A stretch of 64,000 nucleotides of DNA from an uncultured Lachnospiraceae bacterium (GTDB taxonomy: Bacteria; Bacillota; Clostridia; Lachnospirales; Lachnospiraceae), in NCBI GenBank assembly GCA_902779305.1, contig CACZBD010000019.1:1-64000 (forward strand), written 5' to 3'. The translations under genes were made by a program, and so were the position numbers. This document shows positions 1 to 9,188 of this stretch, piece by piece. The notes under the pieces were generated by a model that did not search any database, was not told the DNA's origin, and worked only from the letters and a program-made list of their open reading frames with translations. The number at the start of each line of letters is the position of its first letter. Position 1 is the first letter of the stretch.

Positions 1-88
1 TATCATTTGAGATGGTGGTATAAAACACAATACGATCACTGAATGACAGGTTGTTGTATGAAGTTATGACATCTTTCAGTTCTGACAT
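1..88 (-). CDS. 5' end of an SOS-controlled gene, product unknown (cut by left edge)
   Basis: An open frame starts at an ATG at 88-86 and runs left off the window. Its first residues are MSELKDVITSYNN, and all 29 visible codons are open. The ribosome binding site is weak (TAGG about 8 bases upstream). It is called a gene because a perfect consensus promoter with two LexA boxes lies directly in front of it (106-155) and points at it. I do not recognise the protein. It does not look like the N-terminus of LexA, RecA or UvrA. Control by the SOS response is inferred from the operators. Confidence 0.65.
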   Translation of the reverse strand, partial: MSELKDVITSYNNLSFSDRIVFYTTISND

Positions 89-105
89 ATGTGAGGCCTA
101 CAAGA

Positions 106-155
106 GAACAACTGTTCGATGCTTTGATTATATCGAACACTTGTTCTCTTGTCAA
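106..155 (-). promoter_or_regulatory. SOS promoter with two LexA operators
   Basis: On the minus strand a -35 TTGACA (155-150) and a -10 TATAAT (132-127) are both perfect and are separated by 17 bp. One Firmicutes LexA box (GAAC-N4-GTTC, 135-146) fills the spacer, and a second (106-117) lies just downstream of the -10, so both would block RNA polymerase. The boxes sit inside a 20-bp inverted repeat (101-120 and 132-151) with one mismatch. The centres are 29 bp apart, close to three helical turns. A strong promoter under double repression is typical of tightly controlled SOS genes. Confidence 0.85.
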
Positions 156-182
156 CCACGAAAACGAAAATAGCCAACTTTT

Positions 183-1235
183 TTATTCCTGGATCCGTTT
201 CATGATGATGCAGTTTCCGTTGGGAACCTTGATCATCGGACCGTTCATGACGATCACATTGTCCGTAAGGTTTAAGTCAAAGAAAGACATGGTGCCGGAC
301 TCGTGGTTTAAGCTGATGATATGTTTTGTATCCGGGAAAACGGCGATATCCTTGGGAAAATCACCGCTGACCGGAAGAATGAACAGTTTCTCCAAAAGGC
401 CTGTTTTGGCATCGATCTTAAATGCGCCGATCGAGTTGTCCCCGGCGTTGGTGCAGAACAGATATTTAAAATCAATGGAAAATTTCAGAGCAAATGCAGC
501 CGTGTCCGATGTATGGTAATCGTTCGCGGTCGTGATCTGCTGGATCTTCGTGAATTCCGGATAGTCATTCACTTCTTTATATTCATAGACTTCGATATTA
601 TGATGCAGCTGGTTGATCACATAGGCATATTTACCGTCGCCTCTGAACTTGATCAGCCTGGGGGCGCTGCCCTGCTCGCATCTGACGATATCTGCCAGCT
701 TGAGTTTTCCGGTGTTATGGTCAAGTCTGTAGATCTTGATATGGTCGATCCCCATATCCGCGGCGCAAAGATACTTGTTGTCTCTTGTCATTTTTACGCA
801 GCTGACATGCGGCGTGAATGTCCTCTCCGTCACTTCTCCGACGCCCTGGTGAAAGATCTCGTCGCAGATCTCGCCGACCGTTCCGTCCTCACGAAGCCGT
901 AAGACCGTGATCTTTCCGTCATGATATCCTGCCACAAACAGGAACGTATCCGTATAATCCGTGGACAGATAGCAGCCTCTCATGCCGTTGATCGGCGCGG
1001 AGCCGATGGACTCAAGGCCTCCGTCGGGCAGGACTTTGAATGCTTCCACACCCATGTCTGTAATGGAATACACAAATTTCTGGTTATGGGCGATCGTTAC
1101 ATAGGAAGAATTCGTGATCGTGACCTGATCGCGTTCCGTCAGTCTTCCGGACTTGATATCCACATCATAGATCCGGATCCCTTTGTTATTCCCTTTGGTA
1201 TAAGTGGAAACATACGCCACATACTTCTCTGCCAT
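183..1235 (-). CDS. Lactonase-family seven-bladed beta-propeller protein (6-phosphogluconolactonase-like)
   Basis: The 350-residue protein fits the YbhE/Pgl lactonase family in length and in its opening (YVAYVSTYTKGNNKGI), followed by repeated blade signatures such as KYLCAADMG, KYAYVINQLHHNIEVY and KYLFCTNAGDNSIG. Family members hydrolyse 6-phosphogluconolactone or related lactones in the cytoplasm. The sequence does not settle the substrate here. The ATG at 1235 is preceded by AGGAGA. A TGA-TATAAT extended -10 lies at 1329-1324, overlapping the divergent promoter of the neighbouring regulator gene. There is no pentose-phosphate gene next to it and no clear terminator before the SOS promoter downstream. 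Confidence 0.8.
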   Translation of the reverse strand: MAEKYVAYVSTYTKGNNKGIRIYDVDIKSGRLTERDQVTITNSSYVTIAHNQKFVYSITDMGVEAFKVLPDGGLESIGSAPINGMRGCYLSTDYTDTFLFVAGYHDGKITVLRLREDGTVGEICDEIFHQGVGEVTERTFTPHVSCVKMTRDNKYLCAADMGIDHIKIYRLDHNTGKLKLADIVRCEQGSAPRLIKFRGDGKYAYVINQLHHNIEVYEYKEVNDYPEFTKIQQITTANDYHTSDTAAFALKFSIDFKYLFCTNAGDNSIGAFKIDAKTGLLEKLFILPVSGDFPKDIAVFPDTKHIISLNHESGTMSFFDLNLTDNVIVMNGPMIKVPNGNCIIMKRIQE

Positions 1236-1340
1236 CTCGTAATCTCCTGCCTCGCATCCTAATTTTCTTTCCGAATCCGGAAGATCAAACGCCGTTTTTT
1301 ACCTGCGGATCTCCCACTCACCGATTATATCATAATTTCA

Positions 1341-1368
1341 TTGACTTTTATATAGATGCGTGTATAAT
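1341..1368 (+). promoter_or_regulatory. Promoter of the XRE-cupin/pot operon
   Basis: A -35 TTGACT (1341-1346) and a perfect -10 TATAAT (1363-1368) are 16 bp apart. The start would be near 1375, leaving a leader of about 65 bases before the regulator gene at 1442. It lies back-to-back with the extended -10 of the lactonase gene at 1324-1329. Confidence 0.7.
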
Positions 1369-1382
1369 TCTATTTGCCGTTT

Positions 1383-1408
1383 GTTTAGAAATAGTAAACT
1401 TTTTGTTT
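1383..1408. promoter_or_regulatory. Candidate operator for the XRE-cupin regulator
   Basis: Two overlapping dyads lie just after the promoter: GTTTA-N7-TAAAC (1383-1399) and AAAC-N5-GTTT (1396-1408). The position just downstream of the transcription start and the AT-rich palindromic form suit autoregulation by the protein encoded at 1442. The assignment to that regulator is inference. Confidence 0.45.
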
Positions 1409-1441
1409 ATCATTTCTTTTTTTCTGACTCGGGTGACGGAT

Positions 1442-1981
1442 ATGGAAATCGGAAACAAGATCAAGGAATTACGCATACAGAAAGGACTGACGCAGGAAGA
1501 ACTGGCCGACAGGGCGGAATTGTCAAAAGGATTCATCTCCCAGATCGAACGGGACCTGACATCCCCGAGCATCGCCACCCTGACGGATATCCTTCAGGTG
1601 CTCGGTTCGGATCTGAGTTCGTTCTTTTCAGAAGAAGGCGAAGAACAGATCGTCTTCAAAGATCAGGACTATTTTGAAAAGATCGATACGGACCTTTCAA
1701 GCAAGATCGAATGGATCATCCCGAATGCGCAGAAAAACGCCATGGAGCCGATCCGGCTGACCTTAGCCCCCGGAGGTTCCACCTATCCGGATATTCCGCA
1801 TGAAGGCGAAGAATTCGGTTATGTTCTTTCCGGCGCGATCAGGATCCATATCGGAAAGCGCGTTTATAAAGCCAAAAAAGGGGAATCTTTCTATTTTGTC
1901 CCGCGGGCAAGCCATTATATCAGTGCAGACAGCAAAACGGGCGCGACACTCATCTGGGTAAGCACGCCGCCAAGCTTCTGA
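1442..1981 (+). CDS. XRE-family regulator with C-terminal cupin, likely polyamine-responsive
   Basis: The 179-residue protein has an N-terminal helix-turn-helix (residues 4-60; [20 protein letters not shown]) and a C-terminal cupin sensor domain (about 110-175; [16 protein letters not shown]). This is the PuuR-like design often found in front of pot operons, where the cupin is thought to sense polyamine or a product. The ATG at 1442 is preferred to a TTG at 1403, because the HTH starts right after it and the upstream stretch is unlike the family. It is first in an operon with potABCD, 40 bases upstream of potA, so control of uptake is the natural role. Confidence 0.85.
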   Translation: MEIGNKIKELRIQKGLTQEELADRAELSKGFISQIERDLTSPSIATLTDILQVLGSDLSSFFSEEGEEQIVFKDQDYFEKIDTDLSSKIEWIIPNAQKNAMEPIRLTLAPGGSTYPDIPHEGEEFGYVLSGAIRIHIGKRVYKAKKGESFYFVPRASHYISADSKTGATLIWVSTPPSF

Positions 1982-2021
1982 AATGTTCCTTCCTACTTTA
2001 AACATACATCGGGTGAATCAC

Positions 2022-3101
2022 ATGGCAAAAGACAAACAACTGATCAAACTGGACCACATCTCCAAGTCATTCGGAAACCAGCTCGTTCTGGATGATCTGG
2101 ATCTCTATATCCGTGAAAATGAATTTATCACGCTTTTGGGACCAAGCGGCTGCGGAAAAACGACCACATTAAGGATCCTTGGCGGATTCGAAACGCCGGA
2201 TAAAGGAACCGTGTATTTTGACGGGCAGGACATTACCCATCTTCCGCCGAACAAAAGGCCCTTAAACACGGTCTTTCAGAAATATGCATTGTTCACGCAT
2301 ATGACGATCGCGGAAAACATCGCTTTCGGCTTAAAGATCAAGAACAAGCCGAAAACCTATATTCAGGATAAGATCAAATATGCCCTGAAGCTGGTAAATC
2401 TGGACGGTTTTGAAAACCGTATGCCGGATTCTCTTTCAGGCGGCCAGCAGCAGCGGATCGCGATCGCGAGAGCTATCGTCAACGAGCCGAAGGTCCTGTT
2501 GTTGGATGAGCCTCTGGGGGCGCTCGACTTAAAACTCAGACAGGACATGCAGTATGAGCTGATCCGCCTGAAGAACGAGCTCGGCATTACTTTCTTATAT
2601 GTCACGCACGATCAGGAAGAAGCCCTGACCATGTCGGATACGATCGTGGTCATGAACCAGGGCTATATCCAGCAGATCGGCACGCCGGAAAAGATCTACA
2701 ACGAGCCGGAAAATGCCTTTGTGGCCGACTTTATCGGCGACAGTAACATCATCTCCGCAACCATGATCGAAGATTATCTTGTGGAGATCCTCGGTGCAAG
2801 GTTTGTCAGCACCGATGCGGGCTTTGGCAAAAACAAACCGGTCGATGTCGTGATCCGCCCGGAAGATGTGGAACTGGTAAAACCTGAGGAAGGGATCATT
2901 CAGGGAACAGTAACGCATGTTATCTTTAAAGGCGTTCACTATGAAATGGAAGTCATGGCAAACGGTCATGAATGGCTGGTGCAATCCACATCCATGTTCC
3001 CGGTCGGAACTCCCGTCGGGATCAAAGTGGATCCGTACAATATCCAGACCATGCACAAGCCGGAATCCGAAGATGAGGAGGCGATCGGCGTTGAAGAATA
3101 A
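2022..3101 (+). CDS. potA: Spermidine/putrescine ABC transporter ATP-binding protein
   Basis: The 359-residue ABC ATPase drives polyamine import. Visible motifs are Walker [10 protein letters not shown], a Q-loop in [10 protein letters not shown], signature LSGGQQQR, Walker [13 protein letters not shown] and the switch histidine in [11 protein letters not shown]-terminal TOBE-like domain (about 270-350) follows, as in PotA and MalK. The start MAKDKQ at 2022 has GGGTGA seven bases ahead and is preferred to the ATG at 1983. The end overlaps the TTG start of potB, which suggests translational coupling. Confidence 0.93.
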   Translation: MAKDKQLIKLDHISKSFGNQLVLDDLDLYIRENEFITLLGPSGCGKTTTLRILGGFETPDKGTVYFDGQDITHLPPNKRPLNTVFQKYALFTHMTIAENIAFGLKIKNKPKTYIQDKIKYALKLVNLDGFENRMPDSLSGGQQQRIAIARAIVNEPKVLLLDEPLGALDLKLRQDMQYELIRLKNELGITFLYVTHDQEEALTMSDTIVVMNQGYIQQIGTPEKIYNEPENAFVADFIGDSNIISATMIEDYLVEILGARFVSTDAGFGKNKPVDVVIRPEDVELVKPEEGIIQGTVTHVIFKGVHYEMEVMANGHEWLVQSTSMFPVGTPVGIKVDPYNIQTMHKPESEDEEAIGVEE

Positions 3102-3906
3102 AAAGAATCTTCTGGCCTTTCCATACCTGCTCTGGTCGGCCGGTTTCATCATCATCCCGCTCTGCATGATCTTCTTTTACGGCTTTACGGATAAGACAAA
3201 CCGGTTTACTTTTGCAAATGTGGTCTCGATCGTAGAAGGCGAAAATCTGAAAGCGCTCGGCATATCCATCCTGTTGGCACTGATCGCCACATTGATCTGC
3301 GTCCTGCTCTCCTACCCGTTAGCCTATATCCTCTCGGGGTCCGGCATGAAGCAGTCCGGTTTTATGATCTTTGTGTTCATCCTGCCGATGTGGATGAATT
3401 TCCTGCTCCGCACCCTTGCCTGGCAGACGCTTCTGGAAAAGAACGGCGTGATCAACATGATCCTGCACTTTCTGCATCTGCCGGTACTGAACATCATCAA
3501 TACGCCGTATGCCATTGTGCTCGGCATGGTCTATAACTTCCTGCCGTTTATGATCCTTCCGCTCTATAATGCGCTATCCAAGATCGATCCGAGCGTGATC
3601 GAAGCAGCGAGGGATCTTGGCGCCAACAGTTTTCAGACCTTTGTGAACGTGATCTTCCCTTTGAGCATTCCGGGACTGATCAGCGGGATTACCATGGTTT
3701 CCGTGCCCGCGCTGACCACCTTCGTGATCTCGGATATGTTAGGCGGCGGGAAGATCCTGCTGATCGGCAACGTGATCGAGCAGGAATTCAAGCAGGCCAA
3801 CAACTGGCACGTCGGCAGCGGTCTGTCGATCGTCCTGATGCTGTTCATCCTGCTCGCGATGGGTCTGACCGCGAAATACGATAAGGAAGGAGGCAGTTAC
3901 TTCTGA
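3091..3906 (+). CDS. potB: Spermidine/putrescine ABC transporter permease
   Basis: The 271-residue membrane protein has about six hydrophobic segments (first at [18 protein letters not shown]) and the cytoplasmic EAA loop typical of importer permeases ([14 protein letters not shown]). It forms the transmembrane channel with PotC and docks on PotA. I chose the TTG at 3091 because GAGGAGG lies nine bases ahead and because homologues begin near this point. An ATG at 3073 in the same frame would overlap the Shine-Dalgarno. The gene overlaps the end of potA by 11 bases. Confidence 0.9.
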   Translation: MKNKKNLLAFPYLLWSAGFIIIPLCMIFFYGFTDKTNRFTFANVVSIVEGENLKALGISILLALIATLICVLLSYPLAYILSGSGMKQSGFMIFVFILPMWMNFLLRTLAWQTLLEKNGVINMILHFLHLPVLNIINTPYAIVLGMVYNFLPFMILPLYNALSKIDPSVIEAARDLGANSFQTFVNVIFPLSIPGLISGITMVSVPALTTFVISDMLGGGKILLIGNVIEQEFKQANNWHVGSGLSIVLMLFILLAMGLTAKYDKEGGSYF

Positions 3907-3907
3907 T

Positions 3908-4723
3908 ATGAAAGCTACGCTGAAAAAACTGTATGTCCTCCTGATCTTATTACTCTTATATGCACCAATAATAACACTTGTTGTTCTTAGTTTCAATGCT
4001 TCCAAGACCAGAGCGAAATGGGGCGGCTTTACGATGAAATGGTATGCATCCCTGTTTCGGAATGAGCAGGTCATGAACGCGCTCTACACTACACTGCTCT
4101 TAGCGCTCCTCTCCGCACTGATCGCAACGCTGATCGGCACGGCTGCCGCCATCGCCATGAACAGCATGCAGGCAAAGATCAAAATGTACTTTACCGCCGT
4201 CACGAACATCCCGATGCTGAATGCGGATATCGTAACAGGCATTTCGCTGATGCTTCTGTTTCTGGCCATTGATGCGACATTCGGGTTTCCCACGGTGCTG
4301 CTGGCACACATCACGTTTAACATACCGTATGTTATTCTATCTGTGCTGCCGAAGATGAAGCAGACCAACCGCAGTGTTTACGAGGCCGCTCTGGATCTCG
4401 GCGCCACGCCCGCGTACGCATTTTTCAAAGTGGTCTTCCCGGACATTTTGCCGGGTGTCATCGCCGGCTTCTTCCTGTCCTTTACGATGTCGCTGGATGA
4501 CTTTATCATCACACACTTTGCCAAAGGACCGGGGCTGGACACCCTGTCCACCAAGATCTATACGGAAGTCAAGAAAGGGATCAAACCGGAAATGTATGCT
4601 CTGTCCACACTGATGTTTCTGACCGTGCTGATCCTGATCATTCTGGTGAATTATATTCCAAACATTCAAAAGGAAAAGAATCTAAAGGAGAACACGCGTT
4701 ATGAAAAAGGCATGGTTCACTAA
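3908..4723 (+). CDS. potC: Spermidine/putrescine ABC transporter permease
   Basis: The 271-residue second permease of the importer starts with a long hydrophobic helix (LYVLLILLLLYAPIITLVVL). It has the EAA motif EAALDLGATPAYAFFKVVFPD near residues 160-180, characteristic of PotC/PotI proteins. It starts one base after the potB stop and overlaps the start of potD by 23 bases, so the four transporter genes are one tightly coupled unit. Confidence 0.92.
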   Translation: MKATLKKLYVLLILLLLYAPIITLVVLSFNASKTRAKWGGFTMKWYASLFRNEQVMNALYTTLLLALLSALIATLIGTAAAIAMNSMQAKIKMYFTAVTNIPMLNADIVTGISLMLLFLAIDATFGFPTVLLAHITFNIPYVILSVLPKMKQTNRSVYEAALDLGATPAYAFFKVVFPDILPGVIAGFFLSFTMSLDDFIITHFAKGPGLDTLSTKIYTEVKKGIKPEMYALSTLMFLTVLILIILVNYIPNIQKEKNLKENTRYEKGMVH

Positions 4724-5762
4724 ATCCCTCCTCATTTTGGCAGTGCTTGGCATCCTTCCTCTCATCGGATGCGGCAGCGCAAAAAGCGGTGAGGAAGTGA
4801 TCGTTTACAACTGGGGAGAATACATCGACCCGGATGTGCTGACTTCATTTGAAGAAGAAACGGGGATCAAAGTGGTTTATGACGAATTTGAGACCAATGA
4901 GATCATGTACCCGAAGGTAGAGTCCGGCGCTTCCGCCTATGATGTGATCTGCCCTTCCGATTACATGATCAAAAAGATGATCGAACATGATCTTCTGCAG
5001 GAGATCCATTTGGAAAACATCCCGAATGTTACCAATATCGACCCGCAGTATATGAACGAATCCAGACAGTTCGATCCCGAGAACAAGTATTCCGTTCCCT
5101 ACTGCTGGGGGACCGTCGGGATCTTATACAACAAGACCATGGTGGATGAGCAGATCGACAGCTGGAGCGTCCTCTGGGATGAACAGTATGCGGATAACAT
5201 CCTGATGCAGGATTCCGTCCGTGATGCATTTATGGTTCCGCTGAAATTAAAGGGACATTCCTTAAACTCCACCGATAAAGCCGAACTGGAAGAGGCACGG
5301 GACCTTCTGATCGAGCAGAAGCCGCTGGTGCAGGCTTATGTGGTCGATCAAGTCCGTGATAAGATGATCGGAAATGAAGCAGCCATCGGCGTCATCTATT
5401 CCGGTGAAGCCATTTACACGCAGCGTGAAAATCCGGACCTTGAATATGTGATCCCCAAGGAAGGCTCCAATATCTGGATCGATTCCTGGGTGATCCCGAA
5501 AAACGCGCCGAATGTTGCAAATGCCGAAAAATTCATTGACTATATGTGCCGCCCCGATATCGCGCTGAAAAACTTTGAATACATCACCTATTCGACACCG
5601 AACAAAGCTGCAAGGGAACTGATCGAGGATGCGGACATCAAAGACTCTCCGATCGCATTTCCGGATCTTTCAAAGTGTCCGGACCTTGAAGCCTATCTTT
5701 ACCTCGGTGAGGATGCGGATGCGATGTACAACGAACTATGGAAAGAGGTCAAATCAAACTGA
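4701..5762 (+). CDS. potD: Spermidine/putrescine-binding lipoprotein
   Basis: The 353-residue extracellular binding protein delivers polyamine to PotBC. The N-terminus is a lipoprotein signal peptide with lipobox LIGC (Cys24), and maturation would tether it to the membrane. The mature part starts with VIVYNWGEYIDPDVL, a hallmark of PotD/PotF proteins, and later shows DVICPSDYMIKKM and the YCWGT ligand-site region. It is last in the operon. It ends 61 bases before the convergent trpS gene, and I see no strong terminator between them. Confidence 0.93.
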   Translation: MKKAWFTKSLLILAVLGILPLIGCGSAKSGEEVIVYNWGEYIDPDVLTSFEEETGIKVVYDEFETNEIMYPKVESGASAYDVICPSDYMIKKMIEHDLLQEIHLENIPNVTNIDPQYMNESRQFDPENKYSVPYCWGTVGILYNKTMVDEQIDSWSVLWDEQYADNILMQDSVRDAFMVPLKLKGHSLNSTDKAELEEARDLLIEQKPLVQAYVVDQVRDKMIGNEAAIGVIYSGEAIYTQRENPDLEYVIPKEGSNIWIDSWVIPKNAPNVANAEKFIDYMCRPDIALKNFEYITYSTPNKAARELIEDADIKDSPIAFPDLSKCPDLEAYLYLGEDADAMYNELWKEVKSN

Positions 5763-5823
5763 TCTGACCTCCTGCATATCCAAACGTATATAGTTGTTTA
5801 AACTCCGGGATCTTAATCCGATC

Positions 5824-6828
5824 CTATCTGATCTTTTCGGGAAAGCCGACTTTCTTTTGCACCTTGCGCAGTGTCTTGGTCGCAAAGTAGTTGGCTTTCT
5901 CTGCGTTTTCCTTAATGATCGAATCAATGAAGGTTTTATCTTTCTCCAGTTCGTAGAATCTCTCCTGAACAGGCTTCAGAACGGATACGACAGCCTCACC
6001 GACTGCGCTCTTAAAGTCTCCGTACCCTTTCCCGTCAAATTCCTTCTCCACTTCTGCAGGTGTCTTTCCGGTGCAGGCGCTGTAAATATCGATCAGATTC
6101 CGGATACCCGGCTGTTCTTCCGTATAACGGATGGTCGCAAGCGAATCCGTCACGGCGCGTTTGAACTTGCGCATGATCGTATCGGGATCATCCATCAGAT
6201 AAACGCTGGCATTCGGATTCTCGTCCGATTTGCTCATCTTCTTTACCGGATCCTGCAGGCTCATGATCTTGGCGCCGACCTTGCCGATATAAGGCTCCGG
6301 GATCGTGAACACATCCCCGTAGATCGCATTGAAACGCTGCGCGATATCTCTTGTGATCTCTAGGTGCTGCATCTGGTCGATCCCGACCGGTACCACATCC
6401 GTCTGATATAGTAAAATATCCGCAGCCATCAGAACAGGATAGGTGAACAAGCCTGCATTGATGTTGTCTGCATGTTTTGCCGATTTATCCTTGAACTGCG
6501 TCATGCGGTTCAGTTCTCCCATATAGGTAAAGCAGTTTAAGATCCAGGACAGCTCCGCATGTCCGCTGACATGGGACTGATAATAAATGCAGTTCTTCTT
6601 CGGATCAAGCCCTGCGGCAATGTAGAGCGTCAGCAAAGCCCTGGCTCTCTTCCGAAGTTCCGCCGGGTCCTGTCTGACGGTGATCGAGTGCAGATCCACC
6701 ACGGAATAAAAGCACTCGTACTCTTCACTTAATGCCACCCAGTTCTTCAGTGCTCCGAGATAATTGCCGATGGTCAGCGTTCCTGTTGCCTGCATCCCGG
6801 AAAACAATACTTTTTTGTTGTCGATCAT
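5824..6828 (-). CDS. trpS: Tryptophanyl-tRNA synthetase
   Basis: The 334-residue class I synthetase charges tRNA-Trp. The HIGH-like motif is TIGNYLGAL near residue 19, the KMSKS loop is intact (KKMSKSDENPN, about 200), and the D-x-x-Q tryptophan pocket signature appears as DIAQRFNAIYGD with VGIDQMQHLEITRD. Length is normal. The ATG at 6828 is preceded by GAAGG. The upstream gap is only about 100 bases and shows no T-box leader. Confidence 0.95.
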   Translation of the reverse strand: MIDNKKVLFSGMQATGTLTIGNYLGALKNWVALSEEYECFYSVVDLHSITVRQDPAELRKRARALLTLYIAAGLDPKKNCIYYQSHVSGHAELSWILNCFTYMGELNRMTQFKDKSAKHADNINAGLFTYPVLMAADILLYQTDVVPVGIDQMQHLEITRDIAQRFNAIYGDVFTIPEPYIGKVGAKIMSLQDPVKKMSKSDENPNASVYLMDDPDTIMRKFKRAVTDSLATIRYTEEQPGIRNLIDIYSACTGKTPAEVEKEFDGKGYGDFKSAVGEAVVSVLKPVQERFYELEKDKTFIDSIIKENAEKANYFATKTLRKVQKKVGFPEKIR

Positions 6829-6929
6829 GATCTTACCTTCTTTATTTTTCTATATTTTTCTTTATATATCTTGATTCAAGCCCGCTGTCTGCACGGGCGC
6901 ATGGTCACATGGCTGCTCACAGGCCGTTG

Positions 6930-8675
6930 TCAGCCCATGAGCACGACCAGACTGCGTCCTCTGATCGTGAAGCTCTCTTTGTACTCTTCCTGCGCCTGTC
7001 CCATGGGATCGATCACACACTTCCAGGTTCTGCCTTTCGGAAGCGCAGGCAGTCCGAAGGTCTTGTCCTCCCAGTGCATGTTAAAAGCCAGATAAAGTGT
7101 CGCATCTTCCTTTTTCTCGGAAGTCCTCGCATATTTCCCGCAAAGCAGCATACCGATATGCCGCACATTTTCCTGGAACTGCGGATACCATGCCTGTTCT
7201 CCGTGATAGGACAGATCCGGATAGGAGCATGCCCTGTAATCCATCAGACGAAGCGGCTCCCGCATATGCAGGATCGTATGTTCCTTCCGGAATGCGATCA
7301 TTTCTTTCGTAAAATTGAAGACTGCTTTTCCGGTCCGGTCACTTTTCCAGTTCAGCCATGAGATCTCGTTGTCCTGACAGTACGGGTTGTTGTTTCCGAG
7401 CCTAGTCTGTCCCCACTCGTCTCCTGCCACGATCATCGGCGTACCCTGCGCCAGAAACAGCATCGCCACGGCATTGCACATCTGGTTTCTGCGAAGCTTC
7501 ATGACCGCCTGTTTTCTGGAGGGACCTTCCTCGCCGCAGTTCCAGCTGAAATTATTGTTCGTTCCGTCCCGGTTCATTTCCTGATTGTCATCATTGTGTT
7601 TAAAATCATAAGACACCAGGTCTCTTAACGAAAATTCGTTAAAACTGGAAATATAGTTCAGCGCCCTGAACGGCTTCGGATAATTCCGCATCTGGTAGGC
7701 AAAGGATTGCAGCGTGTCCGCATCGCTCTTAAGATAACGCCTGATATCTTTGATGAAACCGGTATTCGTAACGGAAACATTCCGGTTGACGATCTTTTCG
7801 GAATCAGGGATCATTTCCGTCTGCTCGAAGTAGAGTTTGGCATCGGTCAGAAGCGGATGCGTCATCAGAAACGCCGCAGGGATGTTTTCCCCGAGCAGCC
7901 AGAACCCGTCCACATGATAGGCCTGATGCCAATAAGCCAGACACTCCGCGATCATCAGCGCATTCGTTTCCTTCGGGAAGAAAAACATCATCACGGCTTC
8001 CATGCCTTTTTTGTGCAGTTTCCGGACAAGATCCGCAAACTCCTCTTCCGGATTATCATAGGAATAGGCTGCTTTCGGCATAAAATAACGGTTGTTGTTC
8101 GTAAATCCCCAGTAATTCAGCTTTCCTGTTTTGGGGTCAAGTTCATCAAATTCATATGCCGGCATCAGGATCAGCTGGTTGACGCCAAGGCCCTGCAGAT
8201 ATTTGATCTTTTCCGTGATCCCGGAAAACGTCCCGGGATATTTCACCTTGGAAGAAGCATGTTTTGTAAAGCCTCTGACATGCAGAAGATACGCGATCAC
8301 ATCCTGTTGCGGGATCGCCGGATACCGATCATCCTCCATGTTCACAACGGAGGTCCTGAAATACAGGTTCTCCGGGCTTTCCTCTTTGGTATTCCATTCC
8401 CGGAACGGATACATGCCTCTTTCGTATCCGTCAGACACAAAACACTCATCGGCCTCAAACCGGTATAATTTATCCCGCATGTCCACACCGGCCACCGATA
8501 CGGAATACACCTGCCCGCTGATGTGATAAGGCAGCATGTCGATCCGGCGGATCTCGTTCTGGTCTTTATCATAAATATGCAGAAACAGGGAAGACCTGCA
8601 GTCACTTACACAGGTAAACTGCCAGCCGTTTGCTGTTTGCTCTTCGAATACCGGATTTCCTTGTTGTCTGTTCAT
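6930..8675 (-). CDS. GlgX/isoamylase-like GH13 protein lacking catalytic residues (probable pseudoenzyme)
   Basis: The 581-residue protein follows the glycogen-debranching layout: an N-terminal beta-sandwich (CBM48-like, about 1-110), a TIM-barrel (about 120-470) and a C-terminal beta domain. The GlgX landmark NRDGTNNNFSWNCGEEG is present. The GH13 signature blocks are degraded: region I DVVYNH reads MMFFFPK (about 229-235), region II nucleophile block DGFRFD reads DGFWLL (256-261), and region IV AHDG reads SFNE (343-346). Only the region III Glu (about 284) seems kept. Hydrolysis is therefore unlikely, and a glycogen-binding or scaffold role is possible. Start ATG 8675 follows AAAAAGGA; ATGs at 8723 and 8693 are less likely. 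Confidence 0.8.
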   Translation of the reverse strand: MNRQQGNPVFEEQTANGWQFTCVSDCRSSLFLHIYDKDQNEIRRIDMLPYHISGQVYSVSVAGVDMRDKLYRFEADECFVSDGYERGMYPFREWNTKEESPENLYFRTSVVNMEDDRYPAIPQQDVIAYLLHVRGFTKHASSKVKYPGTFSGITEKIKYLQGLGVNQLILMPAYEFDELDPKTGKLNYWGFTNNNRYFMPKAAYSYDNPEEEFADLVRKLHKKGMEAVMMFFFPKETNALMIAECLAYWHQAYHVDGFWLLGENIPAAFLMTHPLLTDAKLYFEQTEMIPDSEKIVNRNVSVTNTGFIKDIRRYLKSDADTLQSFAYQMRNYPKPFRALNYISSFNEFSLRDLVSYDFKHNDDNQEMNRDGTNNNFSWNCGEEGPSRKQAVMKLRRNQMCNAVAMLFLAQGTPMIVAGDEWGQTRLGNNNPYCQDNEISWLNWKSDRTGKAVFNFTKEMIAFRKEHTILHMREPLRLMDYRACSYPDLSYHGEQAWYPQFQENVRHIGMLLCGKYARTSEKKEDATLYLAFNMHWEDKTFGLPALPKGRTWKCVIDPMGQAQEEYKESFTIRGRSLVVLMG

Positions 8676-8748
8676 GGGGGATTCCTTTTTCATATTAAGC
8701 AATGTCATCTGTTGCAATGACATGCCGGGTCATTGACTCACTTTTTGT

Positions 8749-8824
8749 ATTGTAACACATCGCATAAAACACGGCAAACCTTTCGGATGCAATACTTTAC
8801 GAGTACGCCCCGATGTGTTACATT
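8749..8824. promoter_or_regulatory. Symmetrical divergent promoters with a split 12-bp inverted repeat
   Basis: A perfect 12-bp inverted repeat (TGTAACACATCG at 8751-8762, complement at 8811-8822) overlaps the -10 box of each divergent promoter. Leftward: TTGCCG (8777-8772), 17 bp, TACAAT (8754-8749), reading into the GH13-like gene. Rightward: TTTACG (8796-8801), 17 bp, TACATT (8819-8824), reading into the DUF1292 gene. The same element placed at both -10 boxes suggests one regulator binds both arms. The regulator is unknown. Confidence 0.6.
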
Positions 8825-8861
8825 AAATGTTGGAAACCTTTCAATCCCAAGGAGGACGAAT

Positions 8862-9188
8862 ATGGCTGATATTGAGAACAACGAAGAAGAATTCCTCGAT
8901 GAGGACATGAGTGTGGATATCATTTTGGAAGACGGAACAACGGTCAACTGCAGTATCCTCACGATCTTAACCGTAAATGAGAAGGACTATATCGTCCTGC
9001 TTCCCACCAATGATGACGGGGAAAGCGAAGACGGTGAAGTCTGGTTCTACCGCTATGAAGAAGATGAAAACGATGTAAACGCAGAACCTGTTTTAACCTA
9101 TATCGATGATGACGAAGAGTACGAAGCCGTTGAGGATGCTTTTGACGAATTCCTCGACAGCGATCTCTTTGATGAAATGGAAGAATGA
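8862..9188 (+). CDS. DUF1292 family acidic protein
   Basis: The 108-residue, very acidic protein belongs to the YrzB-like DUF1292 family of Firmicutes. It has a single small beta-rich domain (DIILEDGTTVNCSIL, KDYIVLLP, VWFYRYEED) with acidic N- and C-terminal tails rich in Glu and Asp. No function is established for the family. The ATG at 8862 has a strong AAGGAGGA. The TGA overlaps the next start as ATGA, so it is translationally coupled to the GNAT gene. Confidence 0.85.
   Translation: MADIENNEEEFLDEDMSVDIILEDGTTVNCSILTILTVNEKDYIVLLPTNDDGESEDGEVWFYRYEEDENDVNAEPVLTYIDDDEEYEAVEDAFDEFLDSDLFDEMEE

Noticed and set aside
5763-5823. Terminator between potD and trpS
   Set aside because: Only weak, short complementary stretches are seen and no T run on either strand.
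6829-6929. T-box leader before trpS
   Set aside because: Only about 100 bases are available, and no T-box sequence or terminator/antiterminator pair is visible.
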